Source: CBDAQD01 sp965275905
GTDB lineage: Bacteria > Pseudomonadota > Alphaproteobacteria > Rhizobiales > JAJFHC01
Direction of reading: 5' to 3'
DNA: 64,000 nt
Assembly: GCA_965275905.1 (NCBI GenBank)
Contig: CBDHYJ010000076.1
Coordinates: 81,697 to 145,696 of the forward strand
The translations under genes were made by a program, and so were the position numbers. A model generated the notes under the pieces. The model had not been told where the DNA came from, ran no database searches, and was given only the letters and a program-made list of their open reading frames with translations. Below, piece after piece: positions 1 through 8,903 of the stretch (positions are counted from its first letter, which is position 1; the number at the start of each line of letters is the position of its first letter).

Positions 1-901
1 GCGTCAGGTCGTCCCTGGCACCGGCGATGTTCGTAAGACGCGACTGCACGGCCTCGAGCAGCGCGGCACACGCCGCATCATGCGCGCTCAGCCGCGCCGC
101 GTACCCGGCCGAATAGCGGACGATCGGCCCGTCCGGCGAGAGAATGGTCCTTGGAATGAATGCGGCGACCACCGGCACCCGGACGATGGACTCCAGACTG
201 AAGAAGCGCGGCTCGATTTCGGCCTTGCGCAATAGCGAGACAGCCACATCGAGATCCTCATGGCGGCCTTCCCTGTACTGGACCGGACTTGCCGCGCCGG
301 ATGCGAAGCCAAAGATGTCGAACAAAGCACTCGCATCGTCTTCAACGAGTTCCAATACCGCATGGGAGGCAGCCTGCTCAAAGCTTACGCCTGCACCGAG
401 CCCCAGCGAGGACATACGGAAACACCTGCGATCCCACGGAAAGTCGACGCGCATATCGAGGCCCACAAGTTCGTATGGCGCGAGAGCCGGTTCTCCGGTG
501 TAAGCCGATCTGCCCTTGACCCATGCACGCTCCGTCGCCGGGTTGAAAGATCCGGCGTCGCACCGCGCAAAGGCGCCAATGTCGATCGGCGCGGCATCGC
601 TCTGTTCCGCCACCCGCAATGAACCGAAAACATGCAAATGACTGCGCGTCTTTTCGGCGACGGAATGCTCGATGGCTTCCATGACAGCCGAAATGCGAGC
701 CTGCCGATGGGTGAGACCCTTGCCCTGCGATAAGGAAAGCGAACGGGCGTTCGGACGGCAGGCAAACCAGACAGGCAGGCCGATCCGGTCGAGGTCAGTG
801 AGATCCCCGACCCTCGTGATCCCGAACCGACGCAAGGCGCCGGTTGATATCAAGAGAGAGTCCTCGAAGGAGCCCGGATCGGCCTTTGGCACGCCAGTCA
901 T
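1..901 (-). CDS. YcaO-domain cyclodehydratase-like protein (partial, runs off the left edge)
   Basis: Reading the minus strand from an ATG at 901 gives an open frame to base 1. The product shows YcaO hallmarks: GKGLT at residues 60-64, the ATP-binding-type helix SAVMEAIEHS at 71-80, then SSLGLGAG followed by a second acidic helix (AVLELVEDDA). Near the edge a third helix reads ACAALLEAVQSRLTN. YcaO enzymes use ATP to activate peptide amides, giving azolines, thioamides or amidines, or assist RimO-type methylthiolation. About 300 codons are visible and the C terminus lies outside the window. The gene is third in a same-strand run after the SARP regulator and a 140-residue orphan, 51 bases after the latter. 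No clear Shine-Dalgarno marks the start; an in-frame non-ATG start slightly upstream is possible. Family assignment is firm; the substrate is unknown. Confidence 0.85.
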   Translation of the reverse strand, partial: MTGVPKADPGSFEDSLLISTGALRRFGITRVGDLTDLDRIGLPVWFACRPNARSLSLSQGKGLTHRQARISAVMEAIEHSVAEKTRSHLHVFGSLRVAEQSDAAPIDIGAFARCDAGSFNPATERAWVKGRSAYTGEPALAPYELVGLDMRVDFPWDRRCFRMSSLGLGAGVSFEQAASHAVLELVEDDASALFDIFGFASGAASPVQYREGRHEDLDVAVSLLRKAEIEPRFFSLESIVRVPVVAAFIPRTILSPDGPIVRYSAGYAARLSAHDAACAALLEAVQSRLTNIAGARDDLT

Positions 902-952
902 TTCAGAAACCGGCCAAGGAATGACGCGCCGGAGAGCAGAATCATCTGCTTC

Positions 953-1375
953 CTAGTCGTCATCCATAAGGTCAGACAGGTTCAGGGTACCGGGGTTGCC
1001 ATCCGGTCCAACCTGCTCAAGGGCGTCTTCCAGAGGATCGAAAGCCTTGCGGCTGACGTCCCAGTCCGCGTTGACAGTATCGGCGAAGAAAGCGAAGTCG
1101 AGATCTGTCAGGACGGTTCCGGAACTGACGAGCTTCTTGATGCCTTTGCGCTCATCGACGCTTATCGACGTTGTTGCGGCGTTCCCGTCAGACTCCGCGA
1201 TCATGCCTTTTGCCGCCGCTGCAATTTCCGCGTAGCCATCGCCGATCGCAGGATCCGATGCCTCATAGGCCTGAATGGCCTGGTCCGAAATGAAAGATGC
1301 CCTGAACGGATCGGTCTTGACAAAAAGTACGCCGAATCCGCGTTTTCCCAATACGTAAATTTTTCCGTCTGCCAC
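953..1375 (-). CDS. 140-residue acidic orphan between SARP regulator and YcaO gene
   Basis: I do not recognise a family. The product starts MADGKIYVLGKRGFGVLFVK and ends in a very acidic tail (LSDLMDDD). It has no cysteine, no signal peptide and no membrane segment. The middle is rich in Ala, Asp, Ser and Thr (for example ATTSISVDERKG). It starts 17 bases after the SARP gene stop and its stop lies 51 bases before the YcaO start, so the three are probably co-transcribed. Position next to YcaO makes it a candidate modification substrate or partner. The size is large for a precursor peptide and the lack of Cys would rule out thiazolines, so that role is only a hypothesis. Confidence 0.7.
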   Translation of the reverse strand: MADGKIYVLGKRGFGVLFVKTDPFRASFISDQAIQAYEASDPAIGDGYAEIAAAAKGMIAESDGNAATTSISVDERKGIKKLVSSGTVLTDLDFAFFADTVNADWDVSRKAFDPLEDALEQVGPDGNPGTLNLSDLMDDD

Positions 1376-1392
1376 GAATGTTCCCCTCTGCT

Positions 1393-3333
1393 TTATTTGA
1401 GCCCAGCCATCCTGAGCCCTTCCATGAACTTGCGATTGGTCCGCAGATCCTGATCCGGCGAAAGACTGACAATCTCCTCGGCCGTCTTGTCCGGATAAAT
1501 TTCAGACAGGCGTAATGCCGCTCCTCGTGCCTCATCGATATGGCCGCCGAGCGCCAGGCTTGCCGTCAGCACTCTCAACGCGGGCTCATCATTTTCCATC
1601 AGGCCGCACAGCCGGACGGACTCTTCGTAGTCGCTGAGATCGAATGCGATGCTTGCACCCGCCCACCAGTATCTGTCGGGCGCAAAGGGGTTCAGCTCGA
1701 CCGCCTGCAGAAAGCGAGGCCAGGCGGCTTCAGGGTCTCCGAAGTGCGCAAGGGCATCAGCGTGCTGCAAAAGAAGGTCCGCCGAGTTCGGGCTCAGCGC
1801 CTCGGCTTCCAGGAACAGGCCTGAGGACTTCTCGTATTCGCGCTGATAGAGCGCGATGACTGCCGCCACCCAGTGTCCGATGCTGGCACCGGGGTCCAGT
1901 TCCATCGCCGCGTTCGTCTCAGCCTTCGCACGATGCAGCAGGTGGGGGTCGGTTCCACCCAGTACGAGCCATTCCAGCAGGATTGTCTGAGCGACTCTGG
2001 CGCGTGCATCCGCCCAGTTCGACTCAAGCTTGAGTGCCTGCCGATAGTGCTTACGCGCCCGGCGAAGAAAGGGAAGCGTGCATTGATTGAGGGCGGTCTG
2101 CCCGTTCAGATAATGCAGATACGCCGAGCTGTCGGCATTGGTCGCGGCAAAATTGTGCCGGTATCTCTCAATCTGTTCGGCAAGCATATTGGCGATCTGC
2201 TTGGCGATCAGCCGGAAGGACTGCATGAGCTGCTCGGGCTTCACGCCGTACTCCGCCGACCAGATGATTTCCCCCGAGCTGCGTTCTTCCAGCCGAATCG
2301 AGATGACTTCTCCGCCGGGAATGAGAATGCTGCTCACAGCGAATTCACAGTCGAGCGATCGTTCTGCAAATTTCGCCGGATCATCTGCATAGGCATAACT
2401 GCTGTATGTCGCGATGACCGCGAACGACCTGAACCGCGCAAGATTGTTGGCCACGTCGTCAAGCAAAGCGCGAAGTATGTCCGAAGCCCTGCTGTCCCCG
2501 GGAAGTTCCGGCGGGAAGAATGCCACCTTCGGTCTGGCCGGCCCATCGGACTGCGAGCTTTCCGAAAACCCGAGGCCGGCGGCATCGGAGCTTTCACTCT
2601 GGCTGTATGCCGCTTTCAGGCGCACACCTGGAGGGGCGCCTTTTTCCTCGTTTAGAAGTTTCTGAAGCGCAATGCTGGCCCTTTCCGCAGCATGGACGTT
2701 GCCACCGCGGCTGTAGGCCTCGACCACTGCCTTGTAGTTTTCGACATTGTCGGGCTCGAGCGCCAGAATGCGTCCGGCAATGCTGTCTATTGCCGCGGCC
2801 TCCGCGGCACCGAAGCGCGTGATATCCAGAAGGGCCTCGGTCGCAATGGTGATGAATCTGTCCGTCAGCTTCTGACGCTCGATCTGAAGCCAGCGCGAAA
2901 GTTCTGCGCCGTCCAGATCTATGCCCTGGAGCAACTCGCCGCGAAACTCCGAGAGACGGAGGAGTTTCGACTCCTGATCCGGCAGATCCTCGGATGCCAC
3001 AAATGCAGCCAGATCGCATGCATTCAGGCACCGGCCCGCAGCGAGCGTGTCGCTCTCGATCTCGATGACTTCATGTGCGAAAGACTCGAACTTGCGCACG
3101 CGCACCAGCAGCTGCCTGAGGTTCGCCATCGCCTTTTTCTGATCCACGTCCTCCCACAGCATTGTCGCGCAATACTGGCGTGTCAGCGGATTCGGCATGG
3201 ACAGAACGAGCAGCGCCAGCAGAGCGAAACCCTTGGAGGGAAACACCAGGTCCGTGCACTCAGAGTCTATCTTTGGCGAGCCCAACAGAAAAATTACTGT
3301 ACTTCGGGCAGACAAATTTACGATTCCCCCCAC
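1393..3333 (-). CDS. SARP/BTAD-family transcriptional regulator with TolB-like and TPR segments
   Basis: A 646-residue regulator. Residues ~15-110 form an OmpR-like winged helix (IFLLGSPKI start; LRQLLVRVRKFE in the recognition region). Residues ~110-240 match a bacterial transcriptional activation domain of helical repeats (FRGELLQGIDLDGAELSRWL, YKAVVEAYSRGGNVHAAERA). Residues ~275-400 resemble the TolB/FlgO-like domain that often follows such regulators (IRLEERSSGEIIWSAEYGV). TPR-like helices fill ~400-620. It is cytoplasmic with no membrane segment. SARP proteins usually activate secondary-metabolite operons; here it heads the run orphan then YcaO. The start is a GTG after a G-rich stretch and is uncertain by some codons. 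The domain order is clear; the target genes are inferred from position. Confidence 0.8.
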   Translation of the reverse strand: MGGIVNLSARSTVIFLLGSPKIDSECTDLVFPSKGFALLALLVLSMPNPLTRQYCATMLWEDVDQKKAMANLRQLLVRVRKFESFAHEVIEIESDTLAAGRCLNACDLAAFVASEDLPDQESKLLRLSEFRGELLQGIDLDGAELSRWLQIERQKLTDRFITIATEALLDITRFGAAEAAAIDSIAGRILALEPDNVENYKAVVEAYSRGGNVHAAERASIALQKLLNEEKGAPPGVRLKAAYSQSESSDAAGLGFSESSQSDGPARPKVAFFPPELPGDSRASDILRALLDDVANNLARFRSFAVIATYSSYAYADDPAKFAERSLDCEFAVSSILIPGGEVISIRLEERSSGEIIWSAEYGVKPEQLMQSFRLIAKQIANMLAEQIERYRHNFAATNADSSAYLHYLNGQTALNQCTLPFLRRARKHYRQALKLESNWADARARVAQTILLEWLVLGGTDPHLLHRAKAETNAAMELDPGASIGHWVAAVIALYQREYEKSSGLFLEAEALSPNSADLLLQHADALAHFGDPEAAWPRFLQAVELNPFAPDRYWWAGASIAFDLSDYEESVRLCGLMENDEPALRVLTASLALGGHIDEARGAALRLSEIYPDKTAEEIVSLSPDQDLRTNRKFMEGLRMAGLK

Positions 3334-3496
3334 TTAAGACCCCGAATTCAGTCTATTCCGAATTCAAGCCCATCCAAATACTGAAAAATTGCTGATTCAC
3401 ACCTGTGTCACAACGAAAGGTCCAAAAATATTCTGGTTGCTGAAGAATGCCGCGTGGCACAGTGCGCGGAACTTCGGTCACCTGTAGGCGTCAATT

Positions 3497-4012
3497 ATGG
3501 AGCTTATTGTGGCTGTGCAGATTCGGTTTAGCAAAGAATTCGCCACCTGGGGGCTCAGGGTCCGCCCCCTCGAAAAAGCCGACGATGTCGGACTCGTCGT
3601 CACCGAGTTTCTGTGGTTCGAAGGCGCCCCCTTCTACCCGATCAGCGCCCTGAACGAGGCCAGAGTCTCTTCCGTCTGGCTCGGCGGAGAATCCAGCTCG
3701 GATGAGGACGAAGACAATCTCGATCTCATCTTCGAGATGGGTGAAATTGCCGACCGCGCGAAGTTCTACGAGATTGTCCTTAGATCTGAAGTAGGCACAA
3801 GTTACGGCGGATACGTCGCCGGCGACGATCTCGAAGTTACCGATGAAATCGTTAATGGCCATCGGGTGATCATTGCAAGCGTGGACCAGTTCAAGGACCG
3901 CTATGAGTATGCCCCAGGCTGCGGTCAGTATCAGTTCGCAGAAACACTGGGCAGCCAGTGCAAACCCGCCAAGGCCTGCCGAAAGTCGACCAAGTCGCTA
4001 TACCGGCGCTGA
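3497..4012 (+). CDS. hypothetical protein (171 aa)
   Basis: No family recognised. The frame has mostly G/C third codon positions and replaces a competing antisense frame at 3491-3862 that looks less coding. The protein begins MELIVAVQIRFSKEFATWG, is acidic in the middle (ESSSDEDEDN), and ends basic with three cysteines (CGQYQF, CKPAKACRK). It has no signal peptide or membrane segment. It is divergent from the SARP regulator, with about 160 bases between them that could hold both promoters. The first half has a beta-rich look, but no active-site motif is visible. Confidence 0.6.
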   Translation: MELIVAVQIRFSKEFATWGLRVRPLEKADDVGLVVTEFLWFEGAPFYPISALNEARVSSVWLGGESSSDEDEDNLDLIFEMGEIADRAKFYEIVLRSEVGTSYGGYVAGDDLEVTDEIVNGHRVIIASVDQFKDRYEYAPGCGQYQFAETLGSQCKPAKACRKSTKSLYRR

Positions 4013-4339
4013 ACCACACAGTACCGACCTCAGGCGCGGAGCGCCCCCGACATGCCCCGATGCAAGCAAAGCGCATGTCGAGTGAGGCGTGTATTGCATC
4101 CGGATTCTCCAAAAAAAGAAACGTCGACAATGCCAATTCATCTGAATCCGGTTTCTCATATCCCGGTTGAGTCCCGGCGGCGGCCGCATCGGAGGAAAGT
4201 CTGTGAGGGCGCCGGACAAGGCTGCGGGCACCTGTAACGGCCCGCCATCCCTGCCCGGCAGCCACCCCGCAGACACTCTCAGCCAAACCACCGACATTCT
4301 GCGGGGCCCTGCCCGCCACGACCAAGATTCGGACCAGCG
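4013..4339. other. intergenic stretch without a convincing gene
   Basis: About 330 bases between a plus-strand orphan and the end of the DUF1353 gene. Short overlapping frames exist on both strands but none has a ribosome binding site or recognisable product. I see no repeat or strong hairpin. Confidence 0.5.
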
Positions 4340-4762
4340 CTACCGGACGCCGCCGTTCCCCATCAGAACGAACACCCCGCGCGAGCGCGCAACGCCATAG
4401 TTTCGGTAAGCCATCCAGCCGAACAGGCGCACCGCGGCATACATGGCAAACCTGCGCCACGGCCGGACCCCCAGAACGGTCATGCCTTCGAGGAAAATCC
4501 GGTCGCATTCGGCCCGATCCCTGCGTCCTTCCCGGTACAGAAAATCATGAATGACCGCCGCCTTGGCCCAGCGCCCGGCCGGCGGCATCAGCCACCACAG
4601 CCCTCTGGGCACCGACGCAAAGTCGGTCGGGAATCCCTTCGGCACCTCGATGAAGTCACCGGATTTACCGGTGCCGACGGTATAAGAAAATGGTTCGTGG
4701 ACAATCCATTCGCGGCCGTCCCTGACATGCCTGACAATCAGGCTCTCCATGAAACTCGACAT
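4340..4762 (-). CDS. DUF1353 family protein
   Basis: A 140-residue protein matching DUF1353, a family found in phages and in Rhizobiales chromosomes. Visible signatures are the PKGFPTDFASVPR motif, WWLMPPAGRW, and AAVIHDFLYREG. The C-terminal third has an amphipathic helix and a hydrophobic segment (RFAMYAAVRLFGWMAY). The start at 4762 is chosen because GGAGGAGA sits about eight bases upstream; the frame remains open further upstream but that part lacks family resemblance. Function of the family is unknown; the conserved D, H and R residues suggest a small enzyme or structural role. It stands alone, downstream in orientation of the type I secretion genes' 3' end. Confidence 0.8.
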   Translation of the reverse strand: MSSFMESLIVRHVRDGREWIVHEPFSYTVGTGKSGDFIEVPKGFPTDFASVPRGLWWLMPPAGRWAKAAVIHDFLYREGRRDRAECDRIFLEGMTVLGVRPWRRFAMYAAVRLFGWMAYRNYGVARSRGVFVLMGNGGVR

Positions 4763-4952
4763 AGCGTTCGTCTCCTCCAGCCATCCCGGCGCAATCGGCC
4801 GGGCACTTGCATTCGCCCCCGAATACGAACCGCGCAGGATGACTATGCGAGCACGGGCGTGAGTCGAGCGTGAGTCGAGTGTGATTTGTCTAGAGTATTG
4901 ATGTTTCGGTGTTTTAATGACCGAAGAGCGTCGCTCAAGAAACTCCGAGCAG

Positions 4953-5891
4953 CTATCCCTCACGGAACGCGCGGTTATAACTGCCGCGCAACGGCTGGAT
5001 CAGCATATCGAACAGGGTGCGCTTGCCCGTGACGATCATGACCTCGACCGGCATGCCAGGATAGAGCTTGGCGCCCTCGCCGACCTTCGAGACATCGTCG
5101 ACAAGCTCGACGAGCCCGAGGTAATAGGCGGAACCCGACCGCTCGTCGGTCATCTGGTCTGCGGAGATCGTGATTACATTTCCCTTCAGCGGGACCATGC
5201 TGCGCCGGTTGTAGGGGGTCAGATAGACGACCGCCTCAAGACCGGGCCTCACCACATCGATATCGATCGGGTCGATCGAGGCCTCGATGACCAGCCGCTC
5301 ATCCCGGGGAACGATGTCCATGAGCGGCTTGCCGGCGGTGATCACGCCGCCGGGGGTATGAACCCGCAGGCCGACGATCGTTCCCGACGCGGTCGCCTTG
5401 ATGCGGGTGCGCTCAAGCGCGTCTTCCGCGTCCACGATCTGGGCCTCGAGCTGCGTGCGGTTGCCTTTGAGTTCGGCCGCGCGCCGCTGCAGCGCCAGGA
5501 GACGCGGCTTCTGCGCGAGACCCTGCTTGACGAGAGAGCCGACCGCCGTCATCTCCTCCTCGATCAGCCTGAGCTGTTCACGCTCCGCCTCGGTCTGTCC
5601 TTCAAGAAGGCTCAGGCGGGCGCGGACCTTCGTCTGATCCAGTTCGATCACCACGTCACCCGCGGTGACCGTGTCGCCCTCCCTGAAGTGGATCTTGCGG
5701 ACGATGCCGCCTTCGAGATGCTGGACGGTCTTGCGGTTGTTCTCGACCTTGACCGCGCCCCGGGCGATGGCAGCGCTCTCAAGCGGCGCGCCGGCCGACC
5801 AGACCCCAAAGCCGCCGAACAGGACGGCGAGGACAATCAGCCCCAGAGCGACCGGCTTTCGGATATCGGGCGTGTCGATCATTGCTTTCAT
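4953..5891 (-). CDS. HlyD/PrtE-family type I secretion periplasmic adaptor (short form)
   Basis: A membrane-fusion protein that links an inner-membrane ABC exporter to an outer-membrane channel. One N-terminal membrane anchor (residues ~12-33, VALGLIVLAVLFGGFGVW) is followed by the lipoyl half-motif (VQHLEGGIVRKIHFREGDTV), a coiled-coil stretch (~85-165), the second lipoyl half (RIKATASGTIVGLRVHTPGG) and the C-terminal beta domain (LYPGMPVEVMIVTGKRT). At 312 residues it is about 120 shorter than typical PrtE/HlyD proteins. The loss falls in the helical hairpin and the frame is uninterrupted. The start ATGA overlaps the stop of the exporter gene, indicating coupled translation. Confidence 0.9.
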   Translation of the reverse strand: MKAMIDTPDIRKPVALGLIVLAVLFGGFGVWSAGAPLESAAIARGAVKVENNRKTVQHLEGGIVRKIHFREGDTVTAGDVVIELDQTKVRARLSLLEGQTEAEREQLRLIEEEMTAVGSLVKQGLAQKPRLLALQRRAAELKGNRTQLEAQIVDAEDALERTRIKATASGTIVGLRVHTPGGVITAGKPLMDIVPRDERLVIEASIDPIDIDVVRPGLEAVVYLTPYNRRSMVPLKGNVITISADQMTDERSGSAYYLGLVELVDDVSKVGEGAKLYPGMPVEVMIVTGKRTLFDMLIQPLRGSYNRAFREG

Positions 5892-7591
5892 CCCGCGGCC
5901 CTGTCGCCGGCCGCCACCGGCACAGGCTGAGAGATCCTGGAAAGGATGTCGTCACGACGGCCCAGATGCCTGACCTCACCGTCGCCCATCACGAGGATCC
6001 GGTCGACCGCACGCAGGATGTTGGGCCGGTGCGCGACAACGGCAAACGTGACCCCGCGCTCCTTCAGAGCCATCAGTGTGCTGACGAGCGCGGTCTCGCC
6101 GTCCTGGTCGAGACTGGCCGCAGGCTCGTCGAGGACGACAAATGCCGGATCTCCGAACACGGCGCGCGCAAGGCCCAGCCGCTGACGCTGTCCGCCAGAG
6201 AGCAGCCCGCCGGCATCGCCGAGCCGGGTTTCATAGCCCTGTGGCAGGCGCATGATCATGTCATGGGCATTGGCGAGTCTGGCCGCCTTAACAACGGCAT
6301 CCGGATCGGCGTCCTCCATACGGGCGATGTTCTCGCAAACCGTGGCATCGAACAGCTCGACGTCCTGGGGCAGATAACCGACGTGGCGGCCGCGATCGTC
6401 CGGGTCCCACTCGAAGATGTCCATGCCGTCGAGCCGGACCTGTCCGGCGCGCGGTCGCAGGGTTCCGACCAACAGCCGCGCCAGCGTCGTCTTGCCCGCC
6501 GCCGTTGGCCCGACAATGCCGAGGCCGGTGCCGGCCGGGATTTCGAAACTCAGTTTCTTCACGATCAGGCGCTCGGAGCCTTCGGCCACGTAACTCACGC
6601 CCTCGACCTCGACACGGCCGCTTGGCGCCGGGAGCGGCATGGCGTTGCGCTTTCCCGGACTCGTCGCCAGCAGGACTTTCAGCCGGGCATAGGCCTCGCG
6701 GGCCTGCACGGCAGAGCGCCAGGAGGTGATGGACTGATCGATCGGGGCCAGCGCGCGGGCCATCAGGATCGAGGCGGCGATCATGCCGCCCGGCGTGAGG
6801 TCGTTACCGAGCACGAGCCAGGCGCCAAGGCCAAGGATTCCGACCTGCATCGACATGCGCAGCACCTTGACGAGCGAGCGCACGAGCCCGCCGCGGCGGT
6901 TGGCGTCCGATTGCTGCCCGAGCACGTCCGCGTTGGCGTCCTGCCACCGCCGGGCGATGCCCCGCAAGAGCCCCATGGACTGCACCGCATCGGCGTTGCG
7001 CACGGCGGCGTCGGCCTCGCGCAATGCGGCGATGTTCTTGCGGCCGGCATCGGCGATCTGCGGCTTGGTGAGAAACTCATTGACGAGGGCCAGGGCCAGC
7101 AGCACGACAGCGCCGACCAGCGACATCCATCCCAGCAGCGGGTGGAGCGCAAACACGGCGAGCAGGAACAGAGGCGTCCAGGGCAGATCCATGATCGGGA
7201 ACACGGAAGGCCCGGTCAGGAAGGTGCGTATCGCGCCAAGGTCGCGCAGGCCCTGAATGGACTTCACCGACGTCCGGCCAAGACCGTCGCGCACGCCGGC
7301 CCGCAGCACGTCCTCGCCGAGGAAACGGTCGAACCAGGTGCCGACGCGGTCCATGATGCCGTTGCGGACCACTTCCAGCGCGCCGTAGCCGGCAAAGGCG
7401 GCGAGCGCGATGAGGGTCAGGTAGACCAGCGTCTCGTGGCTGCGGCTGGTCAGCACCCGGTCGAAGACCTGCAGCATGTAGAGCGGCGCGGTCAGGAGCA
7501 GCGCGTTGATGAACAGGCTGAAGAACGCCGCGGCCAGAATCCCGCGGCGGCAGCGGCGCTTCGCGCTGTCCAGTATCGGTTCAGAGGTCAT
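5888..7591 (-). CDS. type I secretion ABC transporter, permease/ATPase (PrtD family)
   Basis: Inner-membrane exporter with an N-terminal six-helix ABC transmembrane domain (LLLTAPLYMLQVFDRVLTSRS is typical of PrtD) and a C-terminal nucleotide-binding domain. Walker A reads GPTAAGKTT, the signature is LSGGQRQRLGLARA, Walker B is FVVLDEPAAS, and the switch His is in VVAHRPN. There is no N-terminal C39 peptidase domain, so the substrate should carry an uncleaved C-terminal secretion signal. Length (~567) is normal. ATG at 7591 is preferred over a GTG three codons earlier because an AGGG lies about nine bases upstream. The gene is first in a two-gene operon with the adaptor. No TolC-like gene or RTX substrate is visible nearby. 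Confidence 0.92.
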   Translation of the reverse strand: MTSEPILDSAKRRCRRGILAAAFFSLFINALLLTAPLYMLQVFDRVLTSRSHETLVYLTLIALAAFAGYGALEVVRNGIMDRVGTWFDRFLGEDVLRAGVRDGLGRTSVKSIQGLRDLGAIRTFLTGPSVFPIMDLPWTPLFLLAVFALHPLLGWMSLVGAVVLLALALVNEFLTKPQIADAGRKNIAALREADAAVRNADAVQSMGLLRGIARRWQDANADVLGQQSDANRRGGLVRSLVKVLRMSMQVGILGLGAWLVLGNDLTPGGMIAASILMARALAPIDQSITSWRSAVQAREAYARLKVLLATSPGKRNAMPLPAPSGRVEVEGVSYVAEGSERLIVKKLSFEIPAGTGLGIVGPTAAGKTTLARLLVGTLRPRAGQVRLDGMDIFEWDPDDRGRHVGYLPQDVELFDATVCENIARMEDADPDAVVKAARLANAHDMIMRLPQGYETRLGDAGGLLSGGQRQRLGLARAVFGDPAFVVLDEPAASLDQDGETALVSTLMALKERGVTFAVVAHRPNILRAVDRILVMGDGEVRHLGRRDDILSRISQPVPVAAGDRAAG

Positions 7592-7833
7592 CCGGGACAC
7601 CCTAACCCGCCTCGAAAATCCGCGGAAACACGGCCTTGGATCATGGTTACCGCGCAGGCGGAACGGGTCAGCGGCCGCACGCCGTCAACGCTCAGGCGCC
7701 GCCCGCGATGCGGCATCCAATTATTCAAAAAAATTCAGCTATGTAGTTAAGAGAGGACGCGTTTTCAAATATTGCCGATCGCCATATCATCCCCGCCAGC
7801 TTGTTTCGGGTACGCCGCGCCGGGAGGTACAGG

Positions 7834-8772
7834 GTGGTCGGTATCGACGCACAGGAACGACCTCAGCGCGTAGCCCGCGGCGTTACCCTCATCGTGGGGG
7901 CCATGTTCGTGACGTCGGTCCAGGACGTGGTCTTCAAGATCTTCAGCGACGCGCTTCCGCTCGGGCAGATCTTTGCGCTGAGGGCCATGCTGGCCATACC
8001 GCTGCTTGTCGCCCTGGCCTGGGCGCAGGGTATACGCGGTGCCGTTCTGGCCGACGCCCTGCGGATGTGGCCGCTGCTGCGGTCGCTCTTCATGACCCTG
8101 ATGTTCCTCTCGTTCTATTCGGCGATTCCGTTCGTGAACCTGTCGGTGCTGGGTGCGGGAACCTACACCGCGCCGATCTTCGTCACCCTGCTCACCGGTT
8201 TTGTCATCGGCGAGCCTGTCGGATGGCGTGGCTGGATTGCCGTGCTCGTCGGTTTCACAGGGGTCATCATCCTGCTGCAACCGGGTACGGACGCGTTTTC
8301 CCCCTGGGCGGTACTGCCGGTGCTCGGCGCCGTCTTCTATGCGCTGGCGCATATCATCACCCGGACGAAATGCCAGTCCTATCCACTGGCGACCATGGCC
8401 CTTTCCCTGAAGATAACGATGCTGGCCGCCGGCCTGATCGTGAGCGGAACGATGCTGGTCTGGCAGCCGGACGCGGACCTCGCCCGCGCCTATCCCTTCA
8501 TCTTCGGCGGCTGGTCGCCTGTCGGCGTTACGGAATGGCTGGTCCTCGGACTGCTGGCGGTCTTCACTGTCGTAATCGGCATGGGCATCGCCGGCGCCTA
8601 TCAGGCCGCGACGCCATCGCTGGTCGCAACCTTCGAATACAGCTATCTGGTGTTCGCGGCGGTCTGGGACTACGCGGTCTTCGCGTCACCGCCTAGCGCA
8701 GCGACGCTTGCCGGCATGGTGCTGATCATTGCCGCCGGGATGATGGCCCTGAAATCCAGGCCGCACGCGTAG
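7834..8772 (+). CDS. EamA/DMT-superfamily permease
   Basis: A roughly ten-helix inner-membrane protein of the drug/metabolite transporter superfamily, built of two EamA repeats (first half ending near VGFTGVIILLQPG, second ending near LAGMVLIIAAGMMAL). The conserved turns QDVVFKIFSDALPLGQIFALR and FTVVIGMGIAGAYQAATPS are typical of rhizobial DMT exporters. GTG at 7834 is chosen as start because GGGAGG lies seven bases upstream; an in-frame TTG exists at 7801. The substrate cannot be read from the sequence. It is divergent from the type I secretion operon. Confidence 0.85.
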   Translation: MVGIDAQERPQRVARGVTLIVGAMFVTSVQDVVFKIFSDALPLGQIFALRAMLAIPLLVALAWAQGIRGAVLADALRMWPLLRSLFMTLMFLSFYSAIPFVNLSVLGAGTYTAPIFVTLLTGFVIGEPVGWRGWIAVLVGFTGVIILLQPGTDAFSPWAVLPVLGAVFYALAHIITRTKCQSYPLATMALSLKITMLAAGLIVSGTMLVWQPDADLARAYPFIFGGWSPVGVTEWLVLGLLAVFTVVIGMGIAGAYQAATPSLVATFEYSYLVFAAVWDYAVFASPPSAATLAGMVLIIAAGMMALKSRPHA

Positions 8773-8903
8773 GCCCTCAGGCCGTCAGTCCGGGCAGGCA
8801 GCCGGTTCGGATCACCGTGACCCGGATCAAAGAGAAAGCTTGATCAGGCGTGCAGAAAGCCGGTCATATTCACCGGCCCCAGAAAGGAACGGAGAGAGCA
8901 TCG

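Noticed and set aside
3491..3862. Minus-strand gene opposite the 171-residue protein
   Set aside because: The plus-strand frame has stronger G/C third-position bias and is longer; the minus frame looks like its shadow.
5882..7750. Long plus-strand open frame (over 600 codons) opposite the type I secretion genes
   Set aside because: It is antisense to a well-conserved PrtD ABC exporter with all motifs. Its product is rich in Arg, His and Gly, as expected of a GC-rich shadow frame.
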